From Limnomonas spitsbergensis (Eukaryota > Chlorophyta > Chlorophyceae > Chlamydomonadales), in assembly GCA_037349105.1 (NCBI GenBank), contig JAYJMM010000085.1:1-64000 (forward strand): 64,000 bases of DNA, written 5' to 3'. The translations under genes were made by a program, and so were the position numbers. This document shows positions 14,701 to 28,800 of the stretch, one piece after another. The notes below the pieces were generated by a model. It was given only the letters and a program-made list of their open reading frames with translations. It made no database searches and was not told the origin of the DNA. Within the stretch, counting starts at the first letter, position 1. The number at the start of each line of letters is the position of its first letter.

Positions 14701-17700
14701 CATCGGCATCGGCATCGGCATCGGCATCGGCATCGGCATCGGCATCGCATCGGCATCGGCATCGGCATCGGCATCGGCATCGGCATCGGCATCGGCATCG
14801 GCATCGGCATCGGCATCGGCATCGGCATCGGCATCGGCATCGCATCGGCATCGGCATCGGCATCGGCATCGGCATCGGCATCGGCATCGGCATCGGCATC
14901 GGCATCGGCATCGGCATCGGCATCGGCATCGGCATCGGCATCGGCATCGGCATCGGCATCGGCATCGGCATCGCATCGGCATCGGCATCGGCATCGGCAT
15001 CGGCATCGGCATCGGCATCGGCATCGGCATCGGCATCGGCATCGGCATCGGCATCGGCATCGGCATCGGCATCGGCATCGGCATCGGCATCGGCATCGGC
15101 ATCGGCATCGGCATCGGCATCGGCATCGGCATCGGCATCGGCATCGGCATCGGCATCGGCATCGGCATCGGCATCGGCATCGGCATCGGCATCGGCATCG
15201 GCATCGGCATCGGCATCGGCATCGGCATCGGCATCGGCATCGGCATCGGCATCGGCATCGGCATCGGCATCGGCATCGGCATCGGCATCGGCATCGGCAT
15301 CGGCATCGGCATCGGCATCGGCATCGGCATCGGCATCGGCATCGGCATCGGCATCGGCATCGGCATCGGCATCGGCATCGGCATCGGCATCGGCATCGGC
15401 ATCGGCATCGGCATCGGCATCGGCATCGGCATCGGCATCGGCATCGGCATCGGCATCGGCATCGGCATCGGCATCGGCATCGGCATCGGCATCGGCATCG
15501 GCATCGGCATCGGCATCGGCATCGGCATCGGCATCGGCATCGGCATCGGCATCGGCATCGGCATCGGCATCGGCATCGGCATCGGCATCGGCATCGGCAT
15601 CGGCATCGGCATCGGCATCGGCATCGGCATCGGCATCGGCATCGGCATCGGCATCGGCATCGGCATCGGCATCGGCATCGGCATCGGCATCGGCATCGGC
15701 ATCGGCATCGCATCGGCATCGGCATCGGCATCGGCATCGGCATCGGCATCGGCATCGGCATCGGCATCGGCATCGGCATCGGCATCGGCATCGGCATCGG
15801 CATCGGCATCGCATCGGCATCGGCATCGGCATCGGCATCGGCATCGGCATCGGCATCGGCATCGGCATCGGCATCGGCATCGGCATCGGCATCGGCATCG
15901 GCATCGGCATCGGCATCGGCATCGGCATCGGCATCGGCATCGGCATCGGCATCGGCATCGGCATCGGCATCGGCATCGGCATCGGCATCGGCATCGGCAT
16001 CGGCATCGGCATCGGCATCGGCATCGGCATCGGCATCGGCATCGGCATCGGCATCGGCATCGGCATCGGCATCGGCATCGGCATCGCATCGGCATCGGCA
16101 TCGGCATCGGCATCGGCATCGGCATCGGCATCGGCATCGGCATCGGCATCGGCATCGGCATCGGCATCGGCATCGGCATCGGCATCGGCATCGGCATCGG
16201 CATCGGCATCGGCATCGGCATCGGCATCGGCATCGGCATCGGCATCGGCATCGGCATCGGCATCGGCATCGGCATCGGCATCGGCATCGGCATCGGCATC
16301 GGCATCGGCATCGGCATCGGCATCGGCATCGGCATCGGCATCGGCATCGGCATCGGCATCGGCATCGGCATCGGCATCGGCATCGGCATCGGCATCGGCA
16401 TCGGCATCGGCATCGGCATCGGCATCGGCATCGGCATCGGCATCGGCATCGGCATCGGCATCGGCATCGGCATCGGCATCGGCATCGGCATCGGCATCGG
16501 CATCGGCATCGGCATCGGCATCGCATCGGCATCGGCATCGGCATCGGCATCGGCATCGGCATCGGCATCGGCATCGGCATCGGCATCGGCATCGGCATCG
16601 GCATCGGCATCGGCATCGGCATCGGCATCGGCATCATCGGCATCGGCATCGGCATCGGCATCGGCATCGGCATCGGCATCGGCATCGGCATCGGCATCGG
16701 CATCGGCATCGGCATCGGCATCGGCATCGGCATCGGCATCGGCATCGGCATCGGCATCGGCATCGGCATCGGCATCGGCATCGGCATCGGCATCGGCATC
16801 GGCATCGGCATCGGCATCGGCATCGGCATCGGCATCGGCATCGGCATCGGCATCGGCATCGGCATCGGCATCGGCATCGGCATCGGCATCGGCATCGGCA
16901 TCGGCATCGGCATCGCATCGGCATCGGCATCGGCATCGGCATCGGCATCGGCATCGCATCGGCATCGGCATCGGCATCGGCATCGGCATCGGCATCGGCA
17001 TCGGCATCGGCATCGGCATCGGCATCGGCATCGGCATCGGCATCGGCATCGGCATCGGCATCGGCATCGGCATCGGCATCGGCATCGCATCGGCATCGGC
17101 ATCGGCATCGGCATCGGCATCGGCATCGGCATCGGCATCGGCATCGGCATCGGCATCGGCATCGGCATCGGCATCGGCATCGGCATCGGCATCGGCATCG
17201 GCATCGGCATCGGCATCGGCATCGGCATCGCATCGGCATCGGCATCGGCATCGGCATCGGCATCGGCATCGGCATCGGCATCGGCATCGGCATCGGCATC
17301 GGCATCGGCATCGGCATCGGCATCGGCATCGGCATCGGCATCGGCATCGGCATCGGCATCGGCATCGGCATCGGCATCGGCATCGGCATCGGCATCGGCA
17401 TCGGCATCGGCATCGGCATCGGCATCGGCATCGGCATCGGCATCGGCATCGGCATCGGCATCGGCATCGGCATCGGCATCGGCATCGGCATCGGCATCGG
17501 CATCGGCATCGGCATCGGCATCGGCATCGGCATCGGCATCGGCATCGGCATCGGCATCGGCATCGGCATCGGCATCGGCATCGGCATCGGCATCGGCATC
17601 GGCATCGGCATCGGCATCGGCATCGGCATCGGCATCGGCATCGGCATCGGCATCGGCATCGGCATCGGCATCGGCATCGGCATCGGCATCGGCATCGGCA

Positions 17701-20700
17701 TCGGCATCGGCATCGGCATCGGCATCGGCATCGGCATCGGCATCGCATCGGCATCGGCATCGGCATCGGCATCGGCATCGGCATCGGCATCGGCATCGGC
17801 ATCGGCATCGGCATCGGCATCGGCATCGCATCGGCATCGGCATCGGCATCGGCATCGGCATCGGCATCGGCATCGGCATCGGCATCGGCATCGGCATCGG
17901 CATCGGCATCGGCATCGGCATCGGCATCGGCATCGGCATCGGCATCGGCATCGGCATCGGCATCGGCATCGGCATCGCATCGGCATCGGCATCGGCATCG
18001 GCATCGGCATCGGCATCGGCATCGGCATCGCATCGGCATCGGCATCGGCATCGGCATCGGCATCGGCATCGGCATCGGCATCGGCATCGGCATCGGCATC
18101 GGCATCGGCATCGGCATCGGCATCGGCATCGGCATCGGCATCGGCATCGGCATCGGCATCGGCATCGGCATCGGCATCGGCATCGGCATCGGCATCGGCA
18201 TCGGCATCGGCATCGGCATCGGCATCGGCATCGGCATCGGCATCGGCATCGGCATCGGCATCGGCATCGGCATCGGCATCGGCATCGGCATCGGCATCGG
18301 CATCGGCATCGGCATCGGCATCGGCATCGGCATCGGCATCGGCATCGGCATCGGCATCGGCATCGGCATCGGCATCGGCATCGGCATCGGCATCGGCATC
18401 GGCATCGGCATCGGCATCGGCATCGGCATCGGCATCGGCATCGGCATCGGCATCGGCATCGGCATCGGCATCGGCATCGGCATCGGCATCGGCATCGGCA
18501 TCGGCATCGGCATCGGCATCGGCATCGGCATCGGCATCGGCATCGGCATCGGCATCGGCATCGGCATCGGCATCGGCATCGGCATCGGCATCGGCATCGG
18601 CATCGGCATCGGCATCGGCATCGGCATCGGCATCGGCATCGGCATCGGCATCGGCATCGGCATCGGCATCGGCATCGGCATCGGCATCGGCATCGGCATC
18701 GGCATCGGCATCGGCATCGGCATCGGCATCGGCATCGGCATCGGCATCGGCATCGGCATCGGCATCGGCATCGGCATCGGCATCGGCATCGGCATCGGCA
18801 TCGGCATCGGCATCGGCATCGGCATCGGCATCGGCATCGGCATCGCATCGGCATCGGCATCGGCATCGGCATCGGCATCGGCATCGGCATCGGCATCGGC
18901 ATCGGCATCGGCATCGGCATCGGCATCGGCATCGGCATCGGCATCGGCATCGGCATCGGCATCGGCATCGGCATCGGCATCGGCATCGGCATCGGCATCG
19001 GCATCGGCATCGGCATCGGCATCGGCATCGGCATCGGCATCGGCATCGGCATCGGCATCGGCATCGGCATCGGCATCGGCATCGGCATCGGCATCGGCAT
19101 CGGCATCGGCATCGGCATCGGCATCGGCATCGGCATCGGCATCGGCATCGGCATCGGCATCGGCATCGGCATCGGCATCGGCATCGGCATCGGCATCGGC
19201 ATCGGCATCGGCATCGGCATCGGCATCGGCATCGGCATCGGCATCGGCATCGGCATCGGCATCGGCATCGGCATCGGCATCGGCATCGGCATCGGCATCG
19301 GCATCGGCATCGGCATCGGCATCGGCATCGGCATCGGCATCGGCATCGGCATCGGCATCGGCATCGGCATCGGCATCGGCATCGGCATCGGCATCGGCAT
19401 CGGCATCGGCATCGGCATCGGCATCGGCATCGGCATCGGCATCGGCATCGGCATCGGCATCGGCATCGGCATCGGCATCGGCATCGGCATCGGCATCGGC
19501 ATCGGCATCGGCATCGGCATCGGCATCGGCATCGGCATCGGCATCGGCATCGGCATCGGCATCGGCATCGGCATCGGCATCGGCATCGGCATCGGCATCG
19601 GCATCGGCATCGGCATCGGCATCGGCATCGGCATCGGCATCGCATCGGCATCGGCATCGGCATCGGCATCGGCATCGGCATCGGCATCGGCATCGGCATC
19701 GGCATCGGCATCGGCATCGGCATCGGCATCGGCATCGGCATCGGCATCGGCATCGGCATCGGCATCGGCATCGGCATCGGCATCGGCATCGGCATCGGCA
19801 TCGGCATCGGCATCGGCATCGGCATCGGCATCGGCATCGGCATCGGCATCGGCATCGGCATCGGCATCGGCATCGGCATCGGCATCGGCATCGGCATCGG
19901 CATCGGCATCGGCATCGGCATCGGCATCGGCATCGGCATCGGCATCGGCATCGGCATCGGCATCGGCATCGGCATCGGCATCGGCATCGGCATCGGCATC
20001 GGCATCGGCATCGGCATCGGCATCGGCATCGGCATCGGCATCGGCATCGGCATCGGCATCGGCATCGGCATCGGCATCGGCATCGCATCGGCATCGGCAT
20101 CGGCATCGGCATCGGCATCGGCATCGGCATCGGCATCGGCATCGGCATCGGCATCGGCATCGGCATCGGCATCGGCATCGGCATCGGCATCGGCATCGGC
20201 ATCGGCATCGGCATCGGCATCGGCATCGGCATCGGCATCGGCATCGGCATCGGCATCGGCATCGGCATCGGCATCGGCATCGGCATCGGCATCGGCATCG
20301 GCATCGGCATCGGCATCGGCATCGGCATCGGCATCGGCATCGGCATCGGCATCGGCATCGGCATCGGCATCGGCATCGGCATCGGCATCGGCATCGGCAT
20401 CGGCATCGGCATCGGCATCGGCATCGGCATCGGCATCGGCATCGGCATCGGCATCGGCATCGGCATCGGCATCGGCATCGGCATCGGCATCGGCATCGGC
20501 ATCGGCATCGGCATCGGCATCGGCATCGGCATCGGCATCGGCATCGGCATCGGCATCGGCATCGGCATCGGCATCGGCATCGGCATCGGCATCGGCATCG
20601 GCATCGGCATCGGCATCGGCATCGGCATCGGCATCGGCATCGGCATCGGCATCGGCATCGGCATCGGCATCGGCATCGGCATCGGCATCGGCATCGGCAT

Positions 20701-22051
20701 CGGCATCGGCATCGGCATCGGCATCGGCATCGGCATCGGCATCGGCATCGGCATCGGCATCGGCATCGGCATCGGCATCGGCATCGGCATCGGCATCGGC
20801 ATCGGCATCGGCATCGGCATCGGCATCGGCATCGGCATCGGCATCGGCATCGGCATCGGCATCGGCATCGGCATCGGCATCGGCATCGGCATCGGCATCG
20901 GCATCGGCATCGGCATCGGCATCGGCATCGGCATCGGCATCGGCATCGGCATCGGCATCGGCATCGGCATCGGCATCGGCATCGGCATCGGCATCGGCAT
21001 CGGCATCGGCATCGGCATCGGCATCGGCATCGGCATCGGCATCGGCATCGGCATCGGCATCGGCATCGGCATCGGCATCGGCATCGGCATCGGCATCGGC
21101 ATCGGCATCGGCATCGGCATCGGCATCGGCATCGGCATCGGCATCGGCATCGGCATCGGCATCGGCATCGGCATCGGCATCGGCATCGGCATCGGCATCG
21201 GCATCGGCATCGGCATCGGCATCGGCATCGGCATCGGCATCGGCATCGGCATCGGCATCGGCATCGGCATCGGCATCGGCATCGGCATCGGCATCGGCAT
21301 CGGCATCGGCATCGGCATCGGCATCGGCATCGGCATCGGCATCGGCATCGGCATCGGCATCGGCATCGGCATCGGCATCGGCATCGGCATCGGCATCGGC
21401 ATCGGCATCGGCATCGGCATCGGCATCGGCATCGGCATCGGCATCGGCATCGGCATCGGCATCGGCATCGGCATCGGCATCGGCATCGGCATCGGCATCG
21501 GCATCGGCATCGGCATCGGCATCGGCATCGGCATCGGCATCGGCATCGGCATCGGCATCGGCATCGGCATCGGCATCGGCATCGGCATCGGCATCGGCAT
21601 CGGCATCGGCATCGGCATCGGCATCGGCATCGGCATCGGCATCGGCATCGGCATCGGCATCGGCATCGGCATCGGCATCGGCATCGGCATCGGCATCGGC
21701 ATCGGCATCGGCATCGGCATCGGCATCGGCATCGGCATCGGCATCGGCATCGGCATCGGCATCGGCATCGGCATCGGCATCGGCATCGGCATCGGCATCG
21801 GCATCGGCATCGGCATCGGCATCGGCATCGGCATCGGCATCGGCATCGGCATCGGCATCGGCATCGGCATCGGCATCGGCATCGGCATCGGCATCGGCAT
21901 CGGCATCGGCATCGGCATCGGCATCGGCACCGGCACCGGCATCGGCATCGGCATCGGCATCGGCATCGGCATCGGCATCGGGGCATCGGGGCATCGGGGC
22001 ATCGGGGCATCGGGGCATCGCGGCATCGGCATCGGCATCGGTATTGGTATT
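1..22051. repeat. GCATCG hexamer satellite (about 22 kb)
   Basis: A 6-bp unit is repeated from the first base of the window, about 3,670 copies. The array is 67% GC with one CpG per unit. Most interruptions are loss of one G from the GG step, giving a 5-bp unit; rarer ones are extra G or C and small deletions. Interruptions are dense at about 5,500-6,900 and 8,000-8,400, whereas about 20,085-21,926 is uninterrupted. The right edge decays through two CACCGG units near 21,927, five 8-bp CATCGGGG units (about 21,977-22,018) and GTATTG variants. No frame on either strand of the pure unit contains a stop (minus frames read MP, RC or DA), so the very long ORFs here are artefacts. The array may continue beyond the left edge. 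Confidence 0.97.
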
Positions 22052-22875
22052 GGTAGTGGCAGTTGAAGCTTATGCGGAACTTGCTATTCAAGCATCGGCA
22101 TCATTGTTGGCGGCAGCAGCGGCAGCAGCACTGTTGTAATTGGCGTTGGGCATCTGTATCGAGTTTTGTTAGCTTATTATATATTACCCCGTCATATAAC
22201 CATATGCCTGGCTCTTTTGAGGTCGGTATTCAATGTTTGTCTTCAGCCTCCTAACCACGAATTCACTTAACTGCATTGTCACCCCATACCTCATGCATGT
22301 GACCAGGTTGAAAGCCTCAACAACCATGTAATACAGCTGAGCACAGCTGCGGTGGGGCCACCATAACAGTGGCAGCAACTGGGTATAGAACGGCAAAATA
22401 CATGGGAAATCTAGATCCTAAAACCGGTTAAGGCATTATAGAGCATGGTAAAAAGTAGGTTCCCACAAAACCATGTTGCAGTATGACCTAACGGCGAATG
22501 AAAAAGCGGTTATGTTCAGGCTCTGGGGCATCTTGGCAAACCTACCATATCCCTCCGTGTACATGGCTCGGTTGGGTCGGATGAGGCCTTGGCCCCAAGG
22601 GTTGAACCGGCAGCTCCCCACAAATCAATGTTCCGAGGAAAGCTTAGCTTGCTTCTTTATAGTGGAGGGCACAATTGGCCGTGTACCCTCCGCTGAATGA
22701 CATAACCAAAACATAAATGTTCATATTTCAGGCCAAACGACACACAAGTGAAGGGATGCCAGCGTCCTCCGCTTCCAGGATATGGATACCATATGTCCAT
22801 ATTCATTAAGCCACATTCTCGAAATTGGATGCGCCGCCCCACTTGCATGCTCTGCAACTTGTCTCCACCCTTTCT
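22052..22875. other. Decayed satellite margin and intergenic DNA
   Basis: The first 90 bases hold degenerate satellite words (GCATCGGCATC, then GGCAGCAGC runs). The rest is ordinary-complexity DNA downstream of the minus-strand hydrolase stop codon. I see no convincing gene; the short ORFs on both strands lack any recognisable protein. Confidence 0.6.
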
Positions 22876-25800
22876 TCAACTGTCCTCTGTCAGCAGCCAG
22901 AGCCACGAGTCCACCACTTGATCAGAGCCGTACCACACCACATCTGAGGTCAAGCACATGCAGCCAGGGGTCATAATTAAGTGGTATAGCAATCCACTTG
23001 TACGTTACCTCTCACTAGTCTCCTCTGTGGTCAGGCGGAGCATACGCTGTCAGGGATAGATACATAGGGTTATGCAGGACATGTGAAAGGCATAGCACAT
23101 ACATCCGGGTAACAGAAGCAAGTTATTATTTCTTCATTTCCCAGACATCGGGCAAGAGTACAAGATTTGGAGAACCGTAAACCCTAAACCCTCACTAATC
23201 ACTACCCACCCCACCAGGGGGTACATTGCTTTGTACGTCGAACACTCCTCTCCCTTGCAAAACTGCCGTCACTAACAACAGAAACCTACCGCTGGCATCC
23301 TCGAAAGTTCCGATGCGGCTCATGCTGTGCCAGACCCCATCCAGGAGAACCTGGGCGCAACCAGTGACACAAGAACATGCAGGCATCAGGCTTAAGTGCA
23401 CAAAACAGGCAGGCATCAGAGTTCCCAGTTATGTATGTAGGGCATGGTGCATTTGCTTACAGGAACAACTTACAAGTAGGGAGGGCTATTCGGTCACTGG
23501 AACCCTCTTATTTTCATGACATCATGAGTGTCACTGGAGGGTCCAGGAGTCCTCTGCCAAATCCTTGAAAGATATCAGTTCAAGCTTATTTCCCTCTGCA
23601 GTGATAATGCCCTGGAGTTCGGCAGGTGTCTCATGACATATGTTTGACGGATGCCAGCACCATCACCGAGTTGACCACGCCATAATGAGGCAATCTCAAA
23701 CTCAAGCACGCAGCCCCTAATCTCATCCACTCAGACATCATCATCACCTGTCGGGATCCTGCGAGGAAAGCGTAGCTGAGGGGCACCACCGCATCCCCCT
23801 CAGTGTCTTGACCTTCCCCACACACCTGCATGGCAACATGAGAAACAAAGACCTGAGAGATGATTTCCAGAGCTTCCAGGAGACATGACTCACAAGTGAC
23901 AGGAGACAGGAAACACAATCCAGGGGATTCCAAGGATCTCAAGCTCCAAAACCGTGCAGTGCATGGAGGTAAATGAGTGCTCTATGCGCCTGCCGACTGG
24001 AACAGACTTGTGAGTGTTTTGGCACGATCAACAGATTGGAGCAGACGTATAGACATGTGAGTGCTCCAGCAAGGTGTGCTCAGACCCTACACAATCTCTA
24101 TTTCTATAAGTCAACCTTCCGCGGGCCACCTTGCGACTGCCAAAAGCGTGGTTAAGACCAAACCTTGACCGACCTACAGAAACAGGTCCAAGCACGCAAG
24201 GAGGATGCTGAAATGAAAGTGAGCTGTAGCTGAGCCAAGAACATAGCAGCACAGACACTGGTGTACATCCATCACCCCAACACCACAGCACCTGCTCATT
24301 GCTATCAGAAGCATACTAAGGTAGTGTCCGGGGCACTTGACCCTGGGCCACAAAACCTGCCCTCATCATTTCATGAGAATCGCACCTGCTCGTAGCTGTC
24401 ATGAGCATACTGGGGTGGTGTCCGGGGGCCCTTCTTCTCCTCTCCCGGGCGTCGACGGCCACGCACCGTGCGCCCACCAACACTGGCATATCGCACACCA
24501 GCTTCGGCGAAGAAGGCGCCTGCATTCGAAGGCGGCGGAGAGGTGGATCAGTGCAGTTGAGTCTGGATACAAGGTTAAGGTTAAGGCGCACGAGGGGTGT
24601 CTACGGTGCGCACCCTTACCTCCACACACCTGCTTCTTGGAAGGGGGCCCAGCATTCATAAAGCAGATTGGGAAGACCATCAGGAGATATCCCTGGCCTC
24701 AGGGTACAGGAGGAGTCATGTGTGCGGTGAGGATGGGGGCGGTTCAGCAAGCCTACGGAGCAGGTCGTGTTCAAAAAGCAGAATCAAAGGTTGTTGGCTT
24801 CTTTGACCTGTCTTGATGGGGCATGGCAGAAAAGGGCAATGGAGGGAAGGGGTGAGAAGCCAATGAAATCCTCTGCCCTTCTACCTACCCCTCTAACTGC
24901 CCCCTCGCTTGTTCCTAGCCGCCACACTTGCTTTTCACACTTACCTATCGTGTCCTGCTCCTTGATGGTCCCCCCGACACCACATTGCCGCATCCAATAG
25001 CACCTCAATCTTAATGTCATGACCCTGCCCCTCCCCACTTGTTCCGAGTGCTTTCCTACCCTCTTGAGTCCACCACCACCATCTGACATCCTTCTTTCAT
25101 CCAATCGTATGTCATCCACCCACTCAACCCTCTTCCTCACCGGGATATGTTGAGTGCACCCAGCTGAGGGCGCCTCCTGTCCTGTCCTGCCCCTTGTCAG
25201 AAGGTACAGGCCTTTGCGGCGTTCCGAGTGTGACCAGAGATCGAATGCTGCAGAAGGACACAGGCAGGCAGCGGGCACAGGGAGGCGCACGACTTCAATA
25301 TCCCAGATGTCCAGACGTTGCCCAGTTTTAGCAGTTTGTACCTTAAAGACCAAGACCCATTCAGCTTCGTCATCTGAGGGCGCAAGAGAAGAACGTGGCA
25401 GGTTGTGTGAACCTGTGACAAAGAAGCATGTGATTGGACATGCCCCGTCATGTCAACTGGGAGACACGACATCTGGACTCCTGGGGCATACAAAAGCTAG
25501 AGGAAACTGTTTTTCAAAGTGCTCCTGCCACACTTCAGCTACATCACGGCCGGCTGATGGGAACAGGAAGCCCTGTTTCCAGGTCCACAGGTGAGGGGCC
25601 AATCCAAGCCGCTCAGTTCTCAGGTCAGGCCAGGCCGGCCAGATGCCAGTGGACCCAGTGGCTTGCACCAGGTGGTCGGGTGCGGCTGAGCGCTGTAAGA
25701 ATTACAGTTTGAGAGCCTGCACACCCACCTGGGATTGGGTTTAGGCTGGGTTATGCCCGCCCCGCCCGCCGGCTTAACTCCTAACCCCGTTAGTGCACGC

Positions 25801-28800
25801 GGCAGTGTCAAAGTCAGCGGTGGCAGTGAAGGCAGCGAGGTGCTCAGGCGCGAGAAGAAAGAAGCGGCAGCGGGAATAATAGCCGCTGATTCAGATCCAG
25901 CGGCGCCCGATGAGCTGGCGCCTTCTGCTCTGTTTGCAAGGCCATATCCTGCGGGGAAGTACAACGGGTCCCCAAGGTACGCTCTTCCAAGCCAGCCGCC
26001 AGCAGAGTGGCAGACGAGGTCCACCTTCAATCGATGGCACACACATTGCACATTGTCAGCTCAAGGTAGTGGCAGGGGAATCCCCTGCAATCAATATGTT
26101 CGGAATGCAATGTTCAGGGGTTAAATCCTTACAGTTTCAGTCCAGCGGGTGGTACATCATTTCCAGCATCACATCACAATTACCTAAAACATTTCAGATG
26201 TTTCAAGCCTATGTGTTGGTCAGGACCATCTGGCTGACTTGTTGTAAGGTGCCTAGTGTTGGTCAGGACCATCTGGCTGACTTGTTGTAAGGTGCCAGCT
26301 AGCTCCAAAGATTATAATGACCTTCCTTGCAGATGACCTGGCAAGACAAGTTGCTTGACCTAGCAAACCCATGTCTGGGTAGTGTGCTGCAGTACTGCAC
26401 TTAGGGTTCGGTGCTGTCCTTCAGGCACTACATTTTGCGTACTATCATGCACTAAGGATACATTAAGTCTGTCTGATACCTCAAGACCCAACCCTCATCA
26501 GCCCCTCCTCCCAGCGCAAGCTCACTTTATCTGCGCCTGTCTCTGCCAGCGCTTTCTTCACCGTTGCATCCACCAGTCTGAGGTACCAGGTGTAACCTGA
26601 GCGCACAGCACCAAACCATCAGGTGCAAGGGCTCCAAGGGGATGCTGGCAATGGTCACCTATCCGCCCATCACACTTTCAAACAACTGCCACTCAGAATC
26701 CACCAATCACCAACTGCTGCTCATGAACATAAATCACAGTCCATGCTTCACCTTCCAGTCAAATCCACTCATCACCTGTCAATAAAATCCACCGATCACC
26801 AACGGCCACATGCGGTACCAGCTACCAGCTAAATGTCCATTCCTGTGCACCAAACCCTTACCAGGGTCTATGGTGTTTTTTCACAAAAACCCTGAGCCCT
26901 GAACTCTGATACTTTGCACCCTTAATGTTCGTGGTGATCCCCCCCACCTGGGTATGCGGTGATCCACCCACAGAAAAACAAGCTCTGAAACCATAATCCC
27001 TGCATCCTAAACCCTTTGAAATCACCAGGTCTACACCCTGACCCTGAGTCTGTAGATCCCCCCCCCACCTGGATCAGTGGTGAGTGAGCTCGACCAAAAG
27101 CCAAACGTCAGCAGGGCCCGAGCCACGCCCACCCAGGCCTTGCGCTCCATAGGCAGTACGTAGGCGCGGAAGCCGCGGGCCTGCAGGCAGAAGCAGGGGG
27201 TCTTGAATCAGCTGCAAGGTCACCCTCTGAAGCCGCCCTGCATCACCAATGACCTTAAAAAGGCTCAAGTTTGACCGACTGGTAGGCCCAAGCACCATGG
27301 CTGGCCTTGCATGGGAGCACGGGACCTGCGGCCAAAGGCCAGGGGGTCGCTGAAATGCAGTTGAACTCAAGCCATGCTATGAAAGAATATGCGCCAGGTT
27401 GTTCAGAGTCCAAATGTTCACAGTCACAATGAACCATTCTGTGACCTCATCTCTAAATCCTGCAGGGCAGCATGTCAGTGTGAGGGCGGATCCAACAAGG
27501 GCGGATCCATGTGTCGGAAGGGCAGATCTAGCATCAGGGTGATACCCATGCCGGCAGCTTGTGTATTGAATATGAGAATCTGCCCCGCCCCTGCCTTTTG
27601 TTTAAAAAGGGGACATGACTACATGGTGCATTGAGGTTGCTACCAGCGGCACGTTGCCTGACCGTTGCTTTTGTTGGAGCGCTGCAGCAAAACTTCAGGT
27701 TCATCACTGCCTTTGGCCTAGGTGGGCTGGTGGAGCAAATCTTCCAGCTAGAACCAGCGGGCATACGCCAGTCAAGCTTAGCTCCCCATTGGCCCACAGG
27801 TGGACTTCCGGCAGCCCCCCAGAGGTGGTCCAGCTGGATCAATGCCTTTTTCTCCAGTGTATATTTCAATGTGCATCAAACCACTTTGGGCAGGCCGCCT
27901 GGCGGCCACCAATGGACCAATGGAACCATAACTTACATTGCCAATGGCCAGTGGCCCAAGCAGGAGGGCATGCTGCATCAGGAGTCCAGGACCCCTCAGC
28001 CTTAGGCCTAGGTACAGCTGAATTGTACATGAGGCACCTAAACCTCAAGGTGTGTTCCCCTGTCGCACCTCCAGGGCCGCCACTAGCGACGCCTCCCGCT
28101 TCCCGAAAGGCGCCTCATAATCTTGGGAGCAATTCCCAAACCCTGTTTGCAGTGAGCAAGCAAGGCGATGGTGCAAGGCACACAGAGCGGCCGATGATAC
28201 ACATGGATTGCTAGATATGGCCATGCACGGGGGTGCATGGCAGACATGGACTGCATGGCTAGACATGGCTATGCAAGGGGGTGCATGGTAAGACATGGTC
28301 ATGCGGGGTGGGGGGTGCATGGCTAGGCATGGCTATGCAAGGGGGAGCATGGCTAGACATGGCTATGCAAGGGGGTGCATGGCTAGACATGGCTATGCAA
28401 GGGGGTGCATGGCTAGACATGGCTATGCAAGGGGGTGCATGGCTAGACATGGCTATGCAAGGGGGTGCATGGCTAGGCATGGCTATGCAAGGGGGAGCAT
28501 GGCTAGACATGGCTATGCAAGGGGGTGCATGGCTAGACATGGCTATGCAAGGGGGTGCATGGCTAGACATGGCTATGCAAGGGGGTGCATGGCTAGACAT
28601 GGCTATGCAAGGGGGTGCATGGCTAGGCATGGCTATGCAAGGGGGAGCATGGCTAGACATGGCTATGCAAGGGGGTGCATGGCTAGACATGGCTATGCAA
28701 GGGGGTGCATGGCTAGACATGGCTATGCAAGGGGGTGCATGGCTAGACATGGCTATGCAAGGGGGTGCATGGCTAGGCATGGCTATGCAAGGGGGAGCAT

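Noticed and set aside
5773..22038. A 5,421-codon ORF and an overlapping 1,794-codon ORF on the minus strand
   Set aside because: They are produced by the hexamer repeat, which has no stop codon in any frame. Dipeptide repeats (MP, RC, DA) switch at each indel and there is no other protein content.
1..22051. Satellite as telomere
   Set aside because: GCATCG does not resemble TTTAGGG or TTTTAGGG types, and true CCCTAAA words occur elsewhere in the window.
23540..23625. A protein-like minus-strand segment (TPAELQGIITAEGNKLELIS and on to SWTLQ)
   Set aside because: It lies between hydrolase exons 9 and 10, lacks a GT donor at its end, and the flanking exons join perfectly without it (GSRQ to VLLDGVWHS), as the family pattern requires.
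25735..26124. A 129-aa plus-strand ORF with a donor-like CCAAG|GTACGC
   Set aside because: It is antisense to hydrolase exon 6, which carries the HSAGG elbow and matching splice phases.
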